Virus record (IMG/VR): IMGVR_UViG_3300043775_001834
Location: 1 to 64,000 of that record
Length of the DNA: 64,000 nt
Strand: one strand, 5' to 3'
Source: a virus
Part shown: in pieces, positions 14,754 to 23,588 of the stretch
Layout of the letters: every line of letters starts with the position of its first letter
Position numbering within the stretch: the first letter of the stretch is position 1
The notes under the pieces: generated by a model
Databases searched by the model: none
The model's input: the letters and a program-made list of their open reading frames with translations, nothing else
What the model was told of the DNA's origin: nothing
Translations under genes and position numbers: made by a program

Positions 14754-16139
14754 ATGATATTAGACGTAGAAAATAACGAAAGCGAATTAGTCATCTCCTA
14801 CTATGACAAAGAAGGTCGAGTTAAAATTAAAAAATTCGAAATCCCTCATATATTGAATTGGACTGTTTGTTCTATAACAGATCCTCGAAGAAATCCAGAT
14901 TTTCAGAATTGGGATGGCAAACCAGTTAAAAAGATTGCCGAAAAACGACTTAATAAATGGTCAGTTTACGAGTTCATTAATACTCTACCACCAGAAGAAA
15001 GAGAAGAACTTTCTGCATTAAACTTCCCTAAAGTACAATCAATAGATATTGAAACCGAAGTTATCGATGGATTCCCTAAACCTGAAATAGCTAGAGAAAG
15101 AATAACAACTATTGCGATTGCAACAGAATCAAATTCTACGTTAGTTCTCGGTTGGAAAAAAATATCTAAAGAGCAAGAAAAAGAAATTTTTGACAAACAT
15201 CGAGAATACCTTAAAGAATTCGGCGATTGGAATTTTAAATATATGTACTTTGAAGATGAGTACAATATGATGTATACTTTCATCAACAAATTTTTACCTA
15301 ATTTTTCATTAGCTATCGGCTGGAACTTTATGGGATTTGACTGGAAATATATTTCTAATCGATGCAAAAGATTAAATATCGATGTATCAAAAGCATCACC
15401 CTCTGGAAAACTACAAGGAAACGATCTAATACCATTACACATCGGAATTATCGATTATCTAGACGTCTATCGTAGATGGGATAGAACTGTAGCGATTAAA
15501 GAAAGCAATAAACTTGATTGGGTTGCTAATTCTGTGCTAGGTGTAACAAAATTACATTATAGTGGTACTTTACAGGAATTGTATGAAAATGACTATGATA
15601 AATACATTCTCTACAATGCCATAGATGCTGCGTTAGTGTGCTTAATTCACAAAAAATTAAAAACCCTTAACTCGGTATTGTCCGTTTCTTGTTTATGTGA
15701 TTTGTCTATTTATAAGGCTTCTTCTGCAGTAAATTTAACTGAAGCACTTTTATGGAAAGGTTATTTTAAAAGAAACATGGTAATTGCTGATAAGAAAGTA
15801 GATACACCAAAAGGTTCGTATGAAGGTGCTTATGTTAAAGAACCTGAAGCAGGTATGTTTAGAGCTGTAACATGTTTTGATTACGCTTCACTATACCCTT
15901 CAATTATGAGACAATTTAATGTTTCTCCGGAATCATTTATAACTAAAACACAAGATACAGACAAACTAGAAAAACATAAATCAGATTCGAACTTTATAGT
16001 TTCTACCACAGGTGCAATATATAATAATCAAGAAGTTTCCGTACTTAAGGAAATTCTTACTACGTTATATTCAGAGAGAAAGAGAAAAAAGAACATACAT
16101 TTGGAGATCGAACGAAAAATGTCAAAATTAAAAAATTAA
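14754..16139 (+). CDS. 43A: DNA polymerase gp43, N-terminal fragment (exonuclease plus motif A)
   Basis: The 461-residue protein has a family B N-terminal domain. The proofreading exonuclease motifs are DIETE (residues 98-102), GWNFMGFDWKYI and YNAIDAALV. The palm motif A follows (FDYASLYPSIMRQ, about 375-387). It stops soon afterwards in a basic stretch, SERKRKKNIHLEIERK, within the fingers. Motifs B and C are encoded separately at 20826-22019. The two products must associate to give an active polymerase, as reported for split gp43 of some Aeromonas T4-like phages. Ribonucleotide reductase and clamp genes occupy the gap. Confidence 0.9.
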   Translation: MILDVENNESELVISYYDKEGRVKIKKFEIPHILNWTVCSITDPRRNPDFQNWDGKPVKKIAEKRLNKWSVYEFINTLPPEEREELSALNFPKVQSIDIETEVIDGFPKPEIARERITTIAIATESNSTLVLGWKKISKEQEKEIFDKHREYLKEFGDWNFKYMYFEDEYNMMYTFINKFLPNFSLAIGWNFMGFDWKYISNRCKRLNIDVSKASPSGKLQGNDLIPLHIGIIDYLDVYRRWDRTVAIKESNKLDWVANSVLGVTKLHYSGTLQELYENDYDKYILYNAIDAALVCLIHKKLKTLNSVLSVSCLCDLSIYKASSAVNLTEALLWKGYFKRNMVIADKKVDTPKGSYEGAYVKEPEAGMFRAVTCFDYASLYPSIMRQFNVSPESFITKTQDTDKLEKHKSDSNFIVSTTGAIYNNQEVSVLKEILTTLYSERKRKKNIHLEIERKMSKLKN

Positions 16140-16143
16140 ATTT

Positions 16144-17145
16144 ATGTCTAAACTATTCGAAGAGCGATTAGAATATAAGCCATTCGAATTTCCCGTTTAT
16201 TACACTGAAGGATGGCTTAAACAAGCACAATCATTTTGGTTACATACGGAAATCCAAATGCAAGGAGATGTCAAAGATTGGAAAGAGCATCTTAAAGAAC
16301 ACGAAAAAAATCTAGTAGGAAACATCTTATTAGGATTCGCTCAAACCGAATGTGCAGTTTCTGATTATTGGACAGGTATGGTAACTAAATGGTTTCCTAA
16401 ACACGAAATTAAACAAATGGCTATGCTATTTGGTTCTCAGGAAACAATTCATGCAGTTGCATATTCTTACCTAAATGAAACTTTAGGTCTCGATGATTTT
16501 GCTGCGTTTATGCACGAGCCAACTATTGCCGAAAAATTTGAATTTTTATTAGCAACTGAAAATGAGTATACTCATGAAGACTTATTAAAGTCAGCTAAAG
16601 CTAGAAAAGATGTTGCTAGATCTTTAGCAGTATTCTCGGCTTTTGCTGAAGGAGTTTCATTATACTCATCTTTTGCTGTTTTATATTCTTTTCAAATGAG
16701 GAATTTACTCAAAGGAATTGGTCAACAAATGAAATGGTCAGTTAGAGATGAGTCCTTACATTCAAAAATGGGATGTCAATTGTTTAGACATATGTGTGAG
16801 GAATATCCCGAATTGAAAGACTCAGTTCAATATGATGTCGAATATGCAGCTAAATTAATGGTGGAAATGGAACATCGTTTCATCGATAAAATATTCGAAG
16901 AAGGAGACTTAGAAAACTTAAAAGCTCGGGATGTTAAAAGTTTCATTTCACGAAGAGCAAATGAGAAATTAATGGAATTAGGTTATCAACCTAAATTTGA
17001 ATATGATATAGAATCAGCAAATGAGTTAGATTGGTTCTATCACCTTACTGGTGGATTAACACATACAGATTTTTTTGCTATTAGATCGACTGATTATGCA
17101 AAAGCCGGCGAAGAAGAAAACTGGTCAGATGATGAACTTTGGTAA
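16144..17145 (+). CDS. nrdB: Ribonucleotide reductase class I small subunit
   Basis: The 333-residue protein has the diiron-site residues in order: Glu in FAQTECAVSDYW, SQETIHAVAYSYL with the EXXH ligands and a Tyr four residues after His (the radical Tyr position), FSAFAEGVSLY, and RDESLHSKMG. The C-terminal tail DDELW would dock into the large subunit. It holds the tyrosyl radical for reduction of ribonucleotides to deoxyribonucleotides. It precedes nrdA, and both lie between the two polymerase fragments. Confidence 0.92.
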   Translation: MSKLFEERLEYKPFEFPVYYTEGWLKQAQSFWLHTEIQMQGDVKDWKEHLKEHEKNLVGNILLGFAQTECAVSDYWTGMVTKWFPKHEIKQMAMLFGSQETIHAVAYSYLNETLGLDDFAAFMHEPTIAEKFEFLLATENEYTHEDLLKSAKARKDVARSLAVFSAFAEGVSLYSSFAVLYSFQMRNLLKGIGQQMKWSVRDESLHSKMGCQLFRHMCEEYPELKDSVQYDVEYAAKLMVEMEHRFIDKIFEEGDLENLKARDVKSFISRRANEKLMELGYQPKFEYDIESANELDWFYHLTGGLTHTDFFAIRSTDYAKAGEEENWSDDELW

Positions 17146-17164
17146 AATTAAAATTATAAAATAA

Positions 17165-18973
17165 ATGAACATAAAAACAGAGACTGAAGAATTATTAGAA
17201 AAATTTGGATGGGAATTAGGAGTAGATATACCAATATGGGCAGCCACCGAAATCTATGTTAAAACGATTAGTAAAGGTTATTTGATAGGAAATGAAACTC
17301 CTAAAGATGCTTATTGGCGAGTTTGCACAACGGTAGCAAAAAGATTAGGTAAGCCAGAAATGGCTTCTAAGTTCTTTGATTATATTTGGAAAGGTTGGTT
17401 GAATTTAGCCACTCCTGTACTTTCAAATACTGGAACTGAAAGAGGATTACCTATTAGTTGTTTTGGTATTGATGTCGCCGATTCGATATACGATATTGGT
17501 AATAAGAATCTAGAGATGATGATTCTTGCAAAACATGGTGGCGGTGTTGGTGTTGGTATTAATCAAATTAGACCAGCAGGTACAAAAATTAAAGGAAATG
17601 GAACTTCTGATGGAGTTGTGCCTTTTTGTAAAATTTACGATTCAACTATACTAGCTACATCTCAAGGATCTGTTCGTAGAGGTGCTGCTTCAGTTAATAT
17701 CGATATTGAGCATGCTGATTTTTGGGAATGGCTAGAAATCAGAGAACCTAAAGGTGATGTGAATCGTCAATCTCTAAACTTACACCAATGTGTTGTTATC
17801 TCTGATGCATTTATGCAAAAGGTAGAATTAGGCGATAAAGAAGCGAGAGCTCGATGGACTGCAGTAATACGTAAAAGACGTGGAACTGGTGAGCCATATA
17901 TTATGTTTAAAGGCAATGTAAATAGAAACAATCCTGAAGCATACAACAAACATGGATTAAAAGTTTACATGACTAATATTTGTTCAGAAATTACATTACA
18001 TACTGATGAATCCCATTCATTTGTTTGTTGTTTATCTTCTATCAATTTAGCTAAATATGACGAATGGAAAGACACTGATTTGATTTATACTTCAACTTGG
18101 TTCTTAGATGGAGTAATGGAGGAATTCATTACGAAAGCTAAGTATATGAGAGGATTTGAAAATGCAGTAAGATCTGCAGAAAAGGGTAGAGCTTTAGGAC
18201 TTGGAGTTCTTGGATGGCATACTTATTTACAAGACAGAGGAATTCCTTTTGAAGGACTTCCTGCTCAATATGCTACTCGTAAAATATTTTCTCAATTCAA
18301 ATTAGAGTCAGAAAGAGCAAGTAGAGATATGGCAAGAGAATTTGGTGAACCTCTTTGGTGTGTTGGTACTGGAATGAGAAACACTCACACCAGAGCAATT
18401 GCACCTACAGTTTCGAATTCTAAACTTTCTGGTAATGTATCACCTGGAATTGAAGCGTGGGCAGCAAATGTATTTACTGAACAAACCGCTAAAGGTACGT
18501 TCATTCGTAAAAATCCTACACTAGAAAAATTCTTAAGGAAAATTAAAAAGAACTCAAAAGAAGTATGGGATCAGATTCTTACCGATGGTGGATCTGTACA
18601 AGGTTTAGATTTCTTAGATGATTGGTTCTTTATGGAAGGTGCTCTAATAAATTCTGAAAAGAAGGCAGAAATAGAAACTACACTAAATGCAGATATTTTT
18701 GTACCATTTAAAGATGTGTTTAAAACATTCAAAGAAATCAATCAATTAGAATTAGTTAAGCAAGCTGGATTACGTCAAACTTATGTCGATCAAGCAGTTT
18801 CTCTTAATTTAGCATTCCCTACTGAAGCTACTCCTAAATTTATCAATCAAGTTCATATGGAAGCTTATAAACAAGGAATCAAAACTCTTTATTATATGAG
18901 AACTGAATCTGTACTTAGAGGTGATATCGCTGCTAAAGCATTAGATGAGAATTGCCTGTCATGTGATGGATAG
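17165..18973 (+). CDS. nrdA: Ribonucleotide reductase class I large subunit
   Basis: The 602-residue protein has the catalytic core: ATPVLSNTGTERGLPISCFG with the first redox Cys, GGGVGVGINQIRPAG, NICSEITLHTD with the Cys-x-Glu radical centre, and FVCCLSSINLAKYDEW with the second redox Cys. The C-terminal swinging arm is ENCLSCDG. There is no N-terminal ATP cone, so the dATP overall-activity switch is probably absent, which would suit high dNTP production in infection. The stop is TAG and a terminator follows. Confidence 0.93.
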   Translation: MNIKTETEELLEKFGWELGVDIPIWAATEIYVKTISKGYLIGNETPKDAYWRVCTTVAKRLGKPEMASKFFDYIWKGWLNLATPVLSNTGTERGLPISCFGIDVADSIYDIGNKNLEMMILAKHGGGVGVGINQIRPAGTKIKGNGTSDGVVPFCKIYDSTILATSQGSVRRGAASVNIDIEHADFWEWLEIREPKGDVNRQSLNLHQCVVISDAFMQKVELGDKEARARWTAVIRKRRGTGEPYIMFKGNVNRNNPEAYNKHGLKVYMTNICSEITLHTDESHSFVCCLSSINLAKYDEWKDTDLIYTSTWFLDGVMEEFITKAKYMRGFENAVRSAEKGRALGLGVLGWHTYLQDRGIPFEGLPAQYATRKIFSQFKLESERASRDMAREFGEPLWCVGTGMRNTHTRAIAPTVSNSKLSGNVSPGIEAWAANVFTEQTAKGTFIRKNPTLEKFLRKIKKNSKEVWDQILTDGGSVQGLDFLDDWFFMEGALINSEKKAEIETTLNADIFVPFKDVFKTFKEINQLELVKQAGLRQTYVDQAVSLNLAFPTEATPKFINQVHMEAYKQGIKTLYYMRTESVLRGDIAAKALDENCLSCDG

Positions 18974-18993
18974 GATTAATTATTAACAATTTC

Positions 18994-19028
18994 AAAGCGA
19001 AAGTCATTTATTTGATTTTCGCTTTTGT
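18994..19028 (+). terminator. Rho-independent terminator after nrdA
   Basis: The nine-base-pair stem AAAGCGAAA/TTTCGCTTT encloses a short A/T-rich loop and is followed by T-rich sequence. It ends the dut-43A-nrdBA transcription unit. Confidence 0.7.
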
Positions 19029-19058
19029 TGTCTACATATAACTTAAAAATAAAATAGT

Positions 19059-19307
19059 ATGGCAAAAGTAGAGTATTATGTAGGCATTCTGCCTGAAGAT
19101 TTTAATAAATTTGAAGAGTATGTTGAGTATCTAAATGATGATGCTCATTGTGATTGGAAATTCAAAGTTGATGTACTAAACGAATTTGACGATCCTGATG
19201 GATATTACACATTTCAAATTCGAGGGTATTGGGATTCATATAATAAATTTCTTGAGCAATCAAAGAATAACGGTTTCGTCCGATCTCTTACTCATTACGA
19301 AGAATAA
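19059..19307 (+). CDS. Small acidic protein, unknown function
   Basis: The 82-residue acidic protein (EYYVGILPEDFNKFEEYVEY at the start) has a mixed alpha/beta pattern and ends with NNGFVRSLTHYEE. An element ACATATAACTTA lies about 20 bases upstream and resembles the late or middle promoter family. No domain is recognised. It sits between nrdA and the clamp gene. Confidence 0.5.
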   Translation: MAKVEYYVGILPEDFNKFEEYVEYLNDDAHCDWKFKVDVLNEFDDPDGYYTFQIRGYWDSYNKFLEQSKNNGFVRSLTHYEE

Positions 19308-19357
19308 AACCAAATAGCCAAAAATGGCATATAACAAATAACCTTAACATTTAAAGA

Positions 19358-20104
19358 ATGAAAATAAAAATTACTAAAGTATCAGTTCCTAATTTAATGT
19401 CTTTATGTAAAAAGATGTTGCTTATGGACACATCTATTTACTTGAATGTAGATCCAGACCATGTATGGTCAAGTGTATTTACGCCAACTAAAGATGTTGT
19501 AAAATCTATTCACTTGCCGGCAAAAGATGTATTTACATTTGATACGCCATTGACCGAAACAATTAAATTGTCGTTTCACTCTGGTCAAAAATTATTAAAT
19601 TGCCTTGGATATTTCGATCCACATAATTTAACTGCCGAAATTAGCGCATTTAAAGATGAAGATGATGGTATTGTATATGCCGAAAAAATTATCTTTAGAG
19701 ATAACCAACTTAAAATCGAAGTTTATTGTCAAGATATTTCTTTAGGTTTTACTGCAATGTCCGAAGACCAAATCAAACGAGCCTTCGATACTTCTTCAGA
19801 AAAATTCAAATTCAAACTTGCATCCGAAGATTTTAACAAACTTTTATCACTACAAACTTTAGATAAAAGTGAATTGTTTACAATTTATTCAGATGAACAA
19901 GGTGTTCACGTAAAATCAGAATCTTTTGATATCATTATCGATGACCATGTCAAAACCGTAAATGCACCTTCAGCAATTTTCAAATCATTCTTAGCAAGAG
20001 TTGACAAAGAAACATATGATGCAATTGTATGTGAAAACAAAATCTTGCTTATTTCTACTGAATCTAATTCAAAAATTGCTTTAAATTTAGCTATATTAGA
20101 TTAA
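19358..20104 (+). CDS. 45: Sliding clamp gp45-like protein
   Basis: The 248-residue length, the two-part alternating beta/alpha pattern, and the position among replisome genes fit the T4 gp45 processivity clamp. The N-terminal strand KIKITKVSVPNLMSLC resembles the start of clamps. No other clamp candidate occurs in the window although clamp loader gp44 is present. The clamp encircles DNA, tethers the polymerase, and in T4 also activates late transcription through gp33 and gp55. No single diagnostic motif exists, so the call is by exclusion and pattern. Confidence 0.6.
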   Translation: MKIKITKVSVPNLMSLCKKMLLMDTSIYLNVDPDHVWSSVFTPTKDVVKSIHLPAKDVFTFDTPLTETIKLSFHSGQKLLNCLGYFDPHNLTAEISAFKDEDDGIVYAEKIIFRDNQLKIEVYCQDISLGFTAMSEDQIKRAFDTSSEKFKFKLASEDFNKLLSLQTLDKSELFTIYSDEQGVHVKSESFDIIIDDHVKTVNAPSAIFKSFLARVDKETYDAIVCENKILLISTESNSKIALNLAILD

Positions 20105-20108
20105 TGCC

Positions 20109-20807
20109 ATGAGTAAGTACGAAAGAAACTTAATGCTAAAAGAAGTAAAAGATGGTACTCGAATTTATTATCGAGAAAATTCATCTGACTTATATGCTTA
20201 CTTAGAAAACCAATACAAATTACCCGATTTAACTCGTGAAGATGTAATGATGGATGTTGGTGCTAATATGGGTGATATTCCTCTAAGGTTTGCAAATAGA
20301 GTAGGTAAAATCTATAGTTATGAGCCAATACCAGAAACATTTGAGATTTTAAAAACGAATGTAGAAGCAAACGGTTATAATAACTGTGAGATTTCTAATT
20401 CAGCTATATCTGCTAATAATGGAAGCCTAACTATGTACTTAAATGATGCAGCTAAATGTTGCCATGTTACAGCTTCTATGTATAAAAGGAGAGTAAAAAC
20501 TCAAATCGAAGTTACGGTACCAGCTATTTCTTTTAGTGAAGAGGTTAGAAGGATAAAGCCTACTATCATCAAAATGGACATTGAAGGCGCAGAAATTGAC
20601 ATCCTTAATAACGTTGAAGATTCGGTATTTGATGGAGTTAGGATATTCTATGTTGAACTACATTTAGACAGAGACAAAGAATATGGAGTAGAATGGAATA
20701 TGCGAACCGGTGATAGATTCACTAAAATATTCGGACAAGGAGAAGAACAGGTAATAAGAGTCTTTAATAAACATGTTGCATCTATTTGGAAATTCCAAAG
20801 ACAATAA
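20109..20807 (+). CDS. FkbM-family methyltransferase
   Basis: The 232-residue protein has SAM-binding motif I DVGANMGDIPLRFA, motif II YSYEPIPETFEILKTNV, and the FkbM signature IKMDIEGAEIDIL, followed by FYVELH. FkbM enzymes usually O-methylate sugars or small molecules. Here the gene is embedded between the clamp and polymerase part B, so a nucleotide, DNA-modification or surface-glycan target are all conceivable. Nothing in the sequence decides the substrate. Confidence 0.8.
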   Translation: MSKYERNLMLKEVKDGTRIYYRENSSDLYAYLENQYKLPDLTREDVMMDVGANMGDIPLRFANRVGKIYSYEPIPETFEILKTNVEANGYNNCEISNSAISANNGSLTMYLNDAAKCCHVTASMYKRRVKTQIEVTVPAISFSEEVRRIKPTIIKMDIEGAEIDILNNVEDSVFDGVRIFYVELHLDRDKEYGVEWNMRTGDRFTKIFGQGEEQVIRVFNKHVASIWKFQRQ

Positions 20808-20825
20808 ACTGCATATAACTTAAAT

Positions 20826-22019
20826 ATGAATATAGAAAAACTTACATTAGAAGACATACAAAATTTAGATTTCTCGACTTTAAGTCCTGAAGAACTAAAT
20901 GAATTTAAGAATGAATCCTTAAGATGTGCATCTTCTGAGCAGGCGATAAAGCTCATCATTAATTCAATTTACGGTGCATTCGCAAACGAATATTTTCACT
21001 TCTATAACATTGCAATTGCAGAAACCGTAACATTACAAGGACAAGATGCTATTCGTTTTACCGAAGTAATGGTTGACAAGTACTTTAAAGAATTCTTTCA
21101 TAAAGATCGAGCTTTGTTAGAAAAATTAGGTGTTCCTGAAGGTGTTCAAGTAAAACCAATCAAAGGTCAAGTATGGAAATATACTGATACGGATTCGGGT
21201 TATCTTATTTTCGAAGAAGTTATGGATTCTGTTGAATGGCAAGGTACAGTTAAAGATTTTGTGTTAAATATTAATGCAAATCGACTTGCCGCATATATCA
21301 AAAAAGTATTAGATGATTATGCAAAACAACGTAATACTGAAAATTACTTGGATTTCGAGCTAGAAACAATTGCAGAAAATGCAATATGGGTTGCTAAAAA
21401 GAAATATATCCAAAACATCATATGGAAAGATGGTAAAGATTACGATAACCTATCTTATGTGAAAACTACAGGTCTAGAGATTATTCAATCATCAACTCCA
21501 GTATTTTGCAGACAAAAACTAACAGATGCTGTAAGATTTATTTTCACGAAGAAAAAAATCACACCTAAAGACAATGCAGAGTTAGTTAAAATTATCAAAG
21601 AAATAAAGAAAGAGTTTAAACTTTCAAACATTGAAAAAATATCAATGTCTCGAGGAATATCTGATTACAACAAATTCATCATCAACGACCAAACATCCTT
21701 TGAAATGAAATCAGGTTGTCCAATTCACGTCAGAGCAGGTGGTTATCATAACTATTTGCTTAATCAAGACCCAAAATTAAAAGGCAAATATCAATTGATA
21801 CAAGCTGGAGATAAAGTAAAATGGTATCATTCATCAGATCAATTCTGTGATGTATTTGCCTATACTTCTGGAAATTATCCTATTGAATTTGCACCTAAAA
21901 TAAACCTCGAACATCAATTCCAAAAAACCATTCTAGATCCTCTAAATCGAATCATTGTTCCTGCAGGGTTACCTCCACTCCACCCTTCGTTAGCGTATAC
22001 TATCGGGTCACTTTTTTAA
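20826..22019 (+). CDS. 43B: DNA polymerase gp43, C-terminal fragment (motifs B and C, thumb)
   Basis: After a 35-residue acidic leader the 397-residue protein carries motif B (EQAIKLIINSIYGAFANEYF, about 38-57), motif C (WKYTDTDSGYLIFE, about 116-129) with both catalytic Asp, the KKKYI motif region and the thumb. It ends SLAYTIGSLF, a tail matching the clamp-binding peptide of T4 gp43 (SLF core). It complements the exonuclease/motif A fragment at 14754-16139. The leader probably forms part of the interface between fragments. Confidence 0.9.
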   Translation: MNIEKLTLEDIQNLDFSTLSPEELNEFKNESLRCASSEQAIKLIINSIYGAFANEYFHFYNIAIAETVTLQGQDAIRFTEVMVDKYFKEFFHKDRALLEKLGVPEGVQVKPIKGQVWKYTDTDSGYLIFEEVMDSVEWQGTVKDFVLNINANRLAAYIKKVLDDYAKQRNTENYLDFELETIAENAIWVAKKKYIQNIIWKDGKDYDNLSYVKTTGLEIIQSSTPVFCRQKLTDAVRFIFTKKKITPKDNAELVKIIKEIKKEFKLSNIEKISMSRGISDYNKFIINDQTSFEMKSGCPIHVRAGGYHNYLLNQDPKLKGKYQLIQAGDKVKWYHSSDQFCDVFAYTSGNYPIEFAPKINLEHQFQKTILDPLNRIIVPAGLPPLHPSLAYTIGSLF

Positions 22020-22063
22020 TAAAGAGGACTATTCTAGAAAACTAAAATAAAAGTAAGTAAAAC

Positions 22064-23248
22064 ATGAGTAAAGAGTATTCAATCTTAGAACTACAAAAGG
22101 AATTAAAGAAAATTAATCCATTTGGAGACGTCATCAGTAAAAATGACTTCTCAAAAATTTCTGAATGGATCGACACAGGAAACTACCACTTGAATGCGGT
22201 ATTTTCAGGCGATCTTTTCGGTGGAATCCCAAACAATCGAACTATCTGTTTAGCAGGTGAGTCAGGAACAGGTAAAACATTCTTGATGCTTAATATGGTA
22301 AGAGAAATGCAACAAAAAGGTTATTATGTGATTTATTACGACACTGAAGGTGCAGTAGATATCGATAATATTAAGAATTTTGGAGTAGATCCAGAAAAAT
22401 TCGATCATCAACCAATGTCAGATTTAGCTAGATTCCGTACATCAATTACAACTTTATGTAAGAAGATGATGGAAGCTAAAGAGAAAGGTCACAAAACTCC
22501 TAAAATCGCAATTTGCCTAGATTCATTAGGTATGCTTGCAACTACAAAGGAAATTGATGATGCACAATCAGGGAATAGTGCAGCCGATATGACTCGTGCT
22601 AAAATGGTTCGTTCTCTATTCCGTATCATTACTTCGGATTTAACTGGTCTCGGAATACCTTTCTTATTCACAAATCACACATACGCTTCTACTGGTATGT
22701 TTCCAACGATTAACCTTTCCGGTGGAGGTGGATTAGTTTATTCAGCTTCTGTAATTTTAGCTCTTTCAAAAGCTCAAATCAAAGAAGGTACTGTACAAAC
22801 TGGAATCATCGTATCAGTTAAAACTCTTAAGAATCGTTTTGGTAAACCAATTCCAATCAAATTCCATATTCGTTGGGATAAAGGTATGAACCGATTCATC
22901 GGGATGGAAGAGTATATTTCATGGGAAACTTGTGGAATTCAAAAAGGTAATATTATCACTCAAAAAGATTACGATAAACTTACTGAAAAGGATCGTCCAT
23001 CCGCTAAACCTTTCGAAATCGAAGGAGTAACTCATTACTTTGTAGCTAGAGATACTGCTCGTAATTTTATCGTTAAGCACTTAGGTAAAGGTGTAAGTCC
23101 TTACGAACTATTTAGTGAAACCGTATTTACGACAGAAGTTCTTACTGAAATCAACGAAAAGAAAATTAAATCTAAATTTAGCTATGGTATTGATGCTAAT
23201 GAAATTGAAGAATTTGAAGAATTCCTTATAGGAAGTGACGATGAATAA
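22064..23248 (+). CDS. uvsX: RecA-like recombinase UvsX
   Basis: The 394-residue protein has Walker A GESGTGKT, a YYDTEG catalytic segment, the Walker B strand KIAICLDSLGML, an L1 loop-like NHTYASTG and an L2-like NLSGGGGLVYSAS region, with an acidic C-terminal end. UvsX forms filaments on ssDNA, aided by UvsY and gp32, and drives recombination-dependent replication. Its leader holds one copy of the GTAAGTAAA motif that is repeated before gene 32, suggesting shared control by gp32. Confidence 0.92.
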   Translation: MSKEYSILELQKELKKINPFGDVISKNDFSKISEWIDTGNYHLNAVFSGDLFGGIPNNRTICLAGESGTGKTFLMLNMVREMQQKGYYVIYYDTEGAVDIDNIKNFGVDPEKFDHQPMSDLARFRTSITTLCKKMMEAKEKGHKTPKIAICLDSLGMLATTKEIDDAQSGNSAADMTRAKMVRSLFRIITSDLTGLGIPFLFTNHTYASTGMFPTINLSGGGGLVYSASVILALSKAQIKEGTVQTGIIVSVKTLKNRFGKPIPIKFHIRWDKGMNRFIGMEEYISWETCGIQKGNIITQKDYDKLTEKDRPSAKPFEIEGVTHYFVARDTARNFIVKHLGKGVSPYELFSETVFTTEVLTEINEKKIKSKFSYGIDANEIEEFEEFLIGSDDE

Positions 23249-23570
23249 AGATTCGATAAAAATAAAGTATTTGATGGGGTCATTTCGTGATGACCCTCAA
23301 TACCCTTCTCAAGAAGATTTTGAGTACCTAATACTTAATTGGTATTTCAATGAAGGTGGTAAAGATTTTATGGAATATCGTAGAATCGACGAAACCCAAA
23401 CTACAAATCCAGTTTTCACTGGTTCAATTCTTACCGAAAAACTTAATGGAGATGAAAAATTATCTAAATCCCTTATTGAAACTCTAATCGCTGAAGGTGT
23501 AATTCAAGTCCTCAAAGAAACTCGGTTTACTTCATACTACGAAATATTAAAAACCAAAATGCCTATTTAG
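23241..23570 (+). CDS. Small protein between uvsX and helicase gene, unknown function
   Basis: The ATG at 23241 gives 109 residues and overlaps uvsX by eight bases; an in-frame GTG lies six bases earlier. The sequence has an aromatic/acidic N terminus (FEYLILNWYFNEGGKDFMEY) and a winged-helix-like C-terminal part (SLIETLIAEGVIQVLKETRF). A small DNA-binding or helicase accessory role is possible, but no family is recognised. Confidence 0.5.
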   Translation: MNKDSIKIKYLMGSFRDDPQYPSQEDFEYLILNWYFNEGGKDFMEYRRIDETQTTNPVFTGSILTEKLNGDEKLSKSLIETLIAEGVIQVLKETRFTSYYEILKTKMPI

Positions 23571-23588
23571 GCATATTAAATAAAAACT

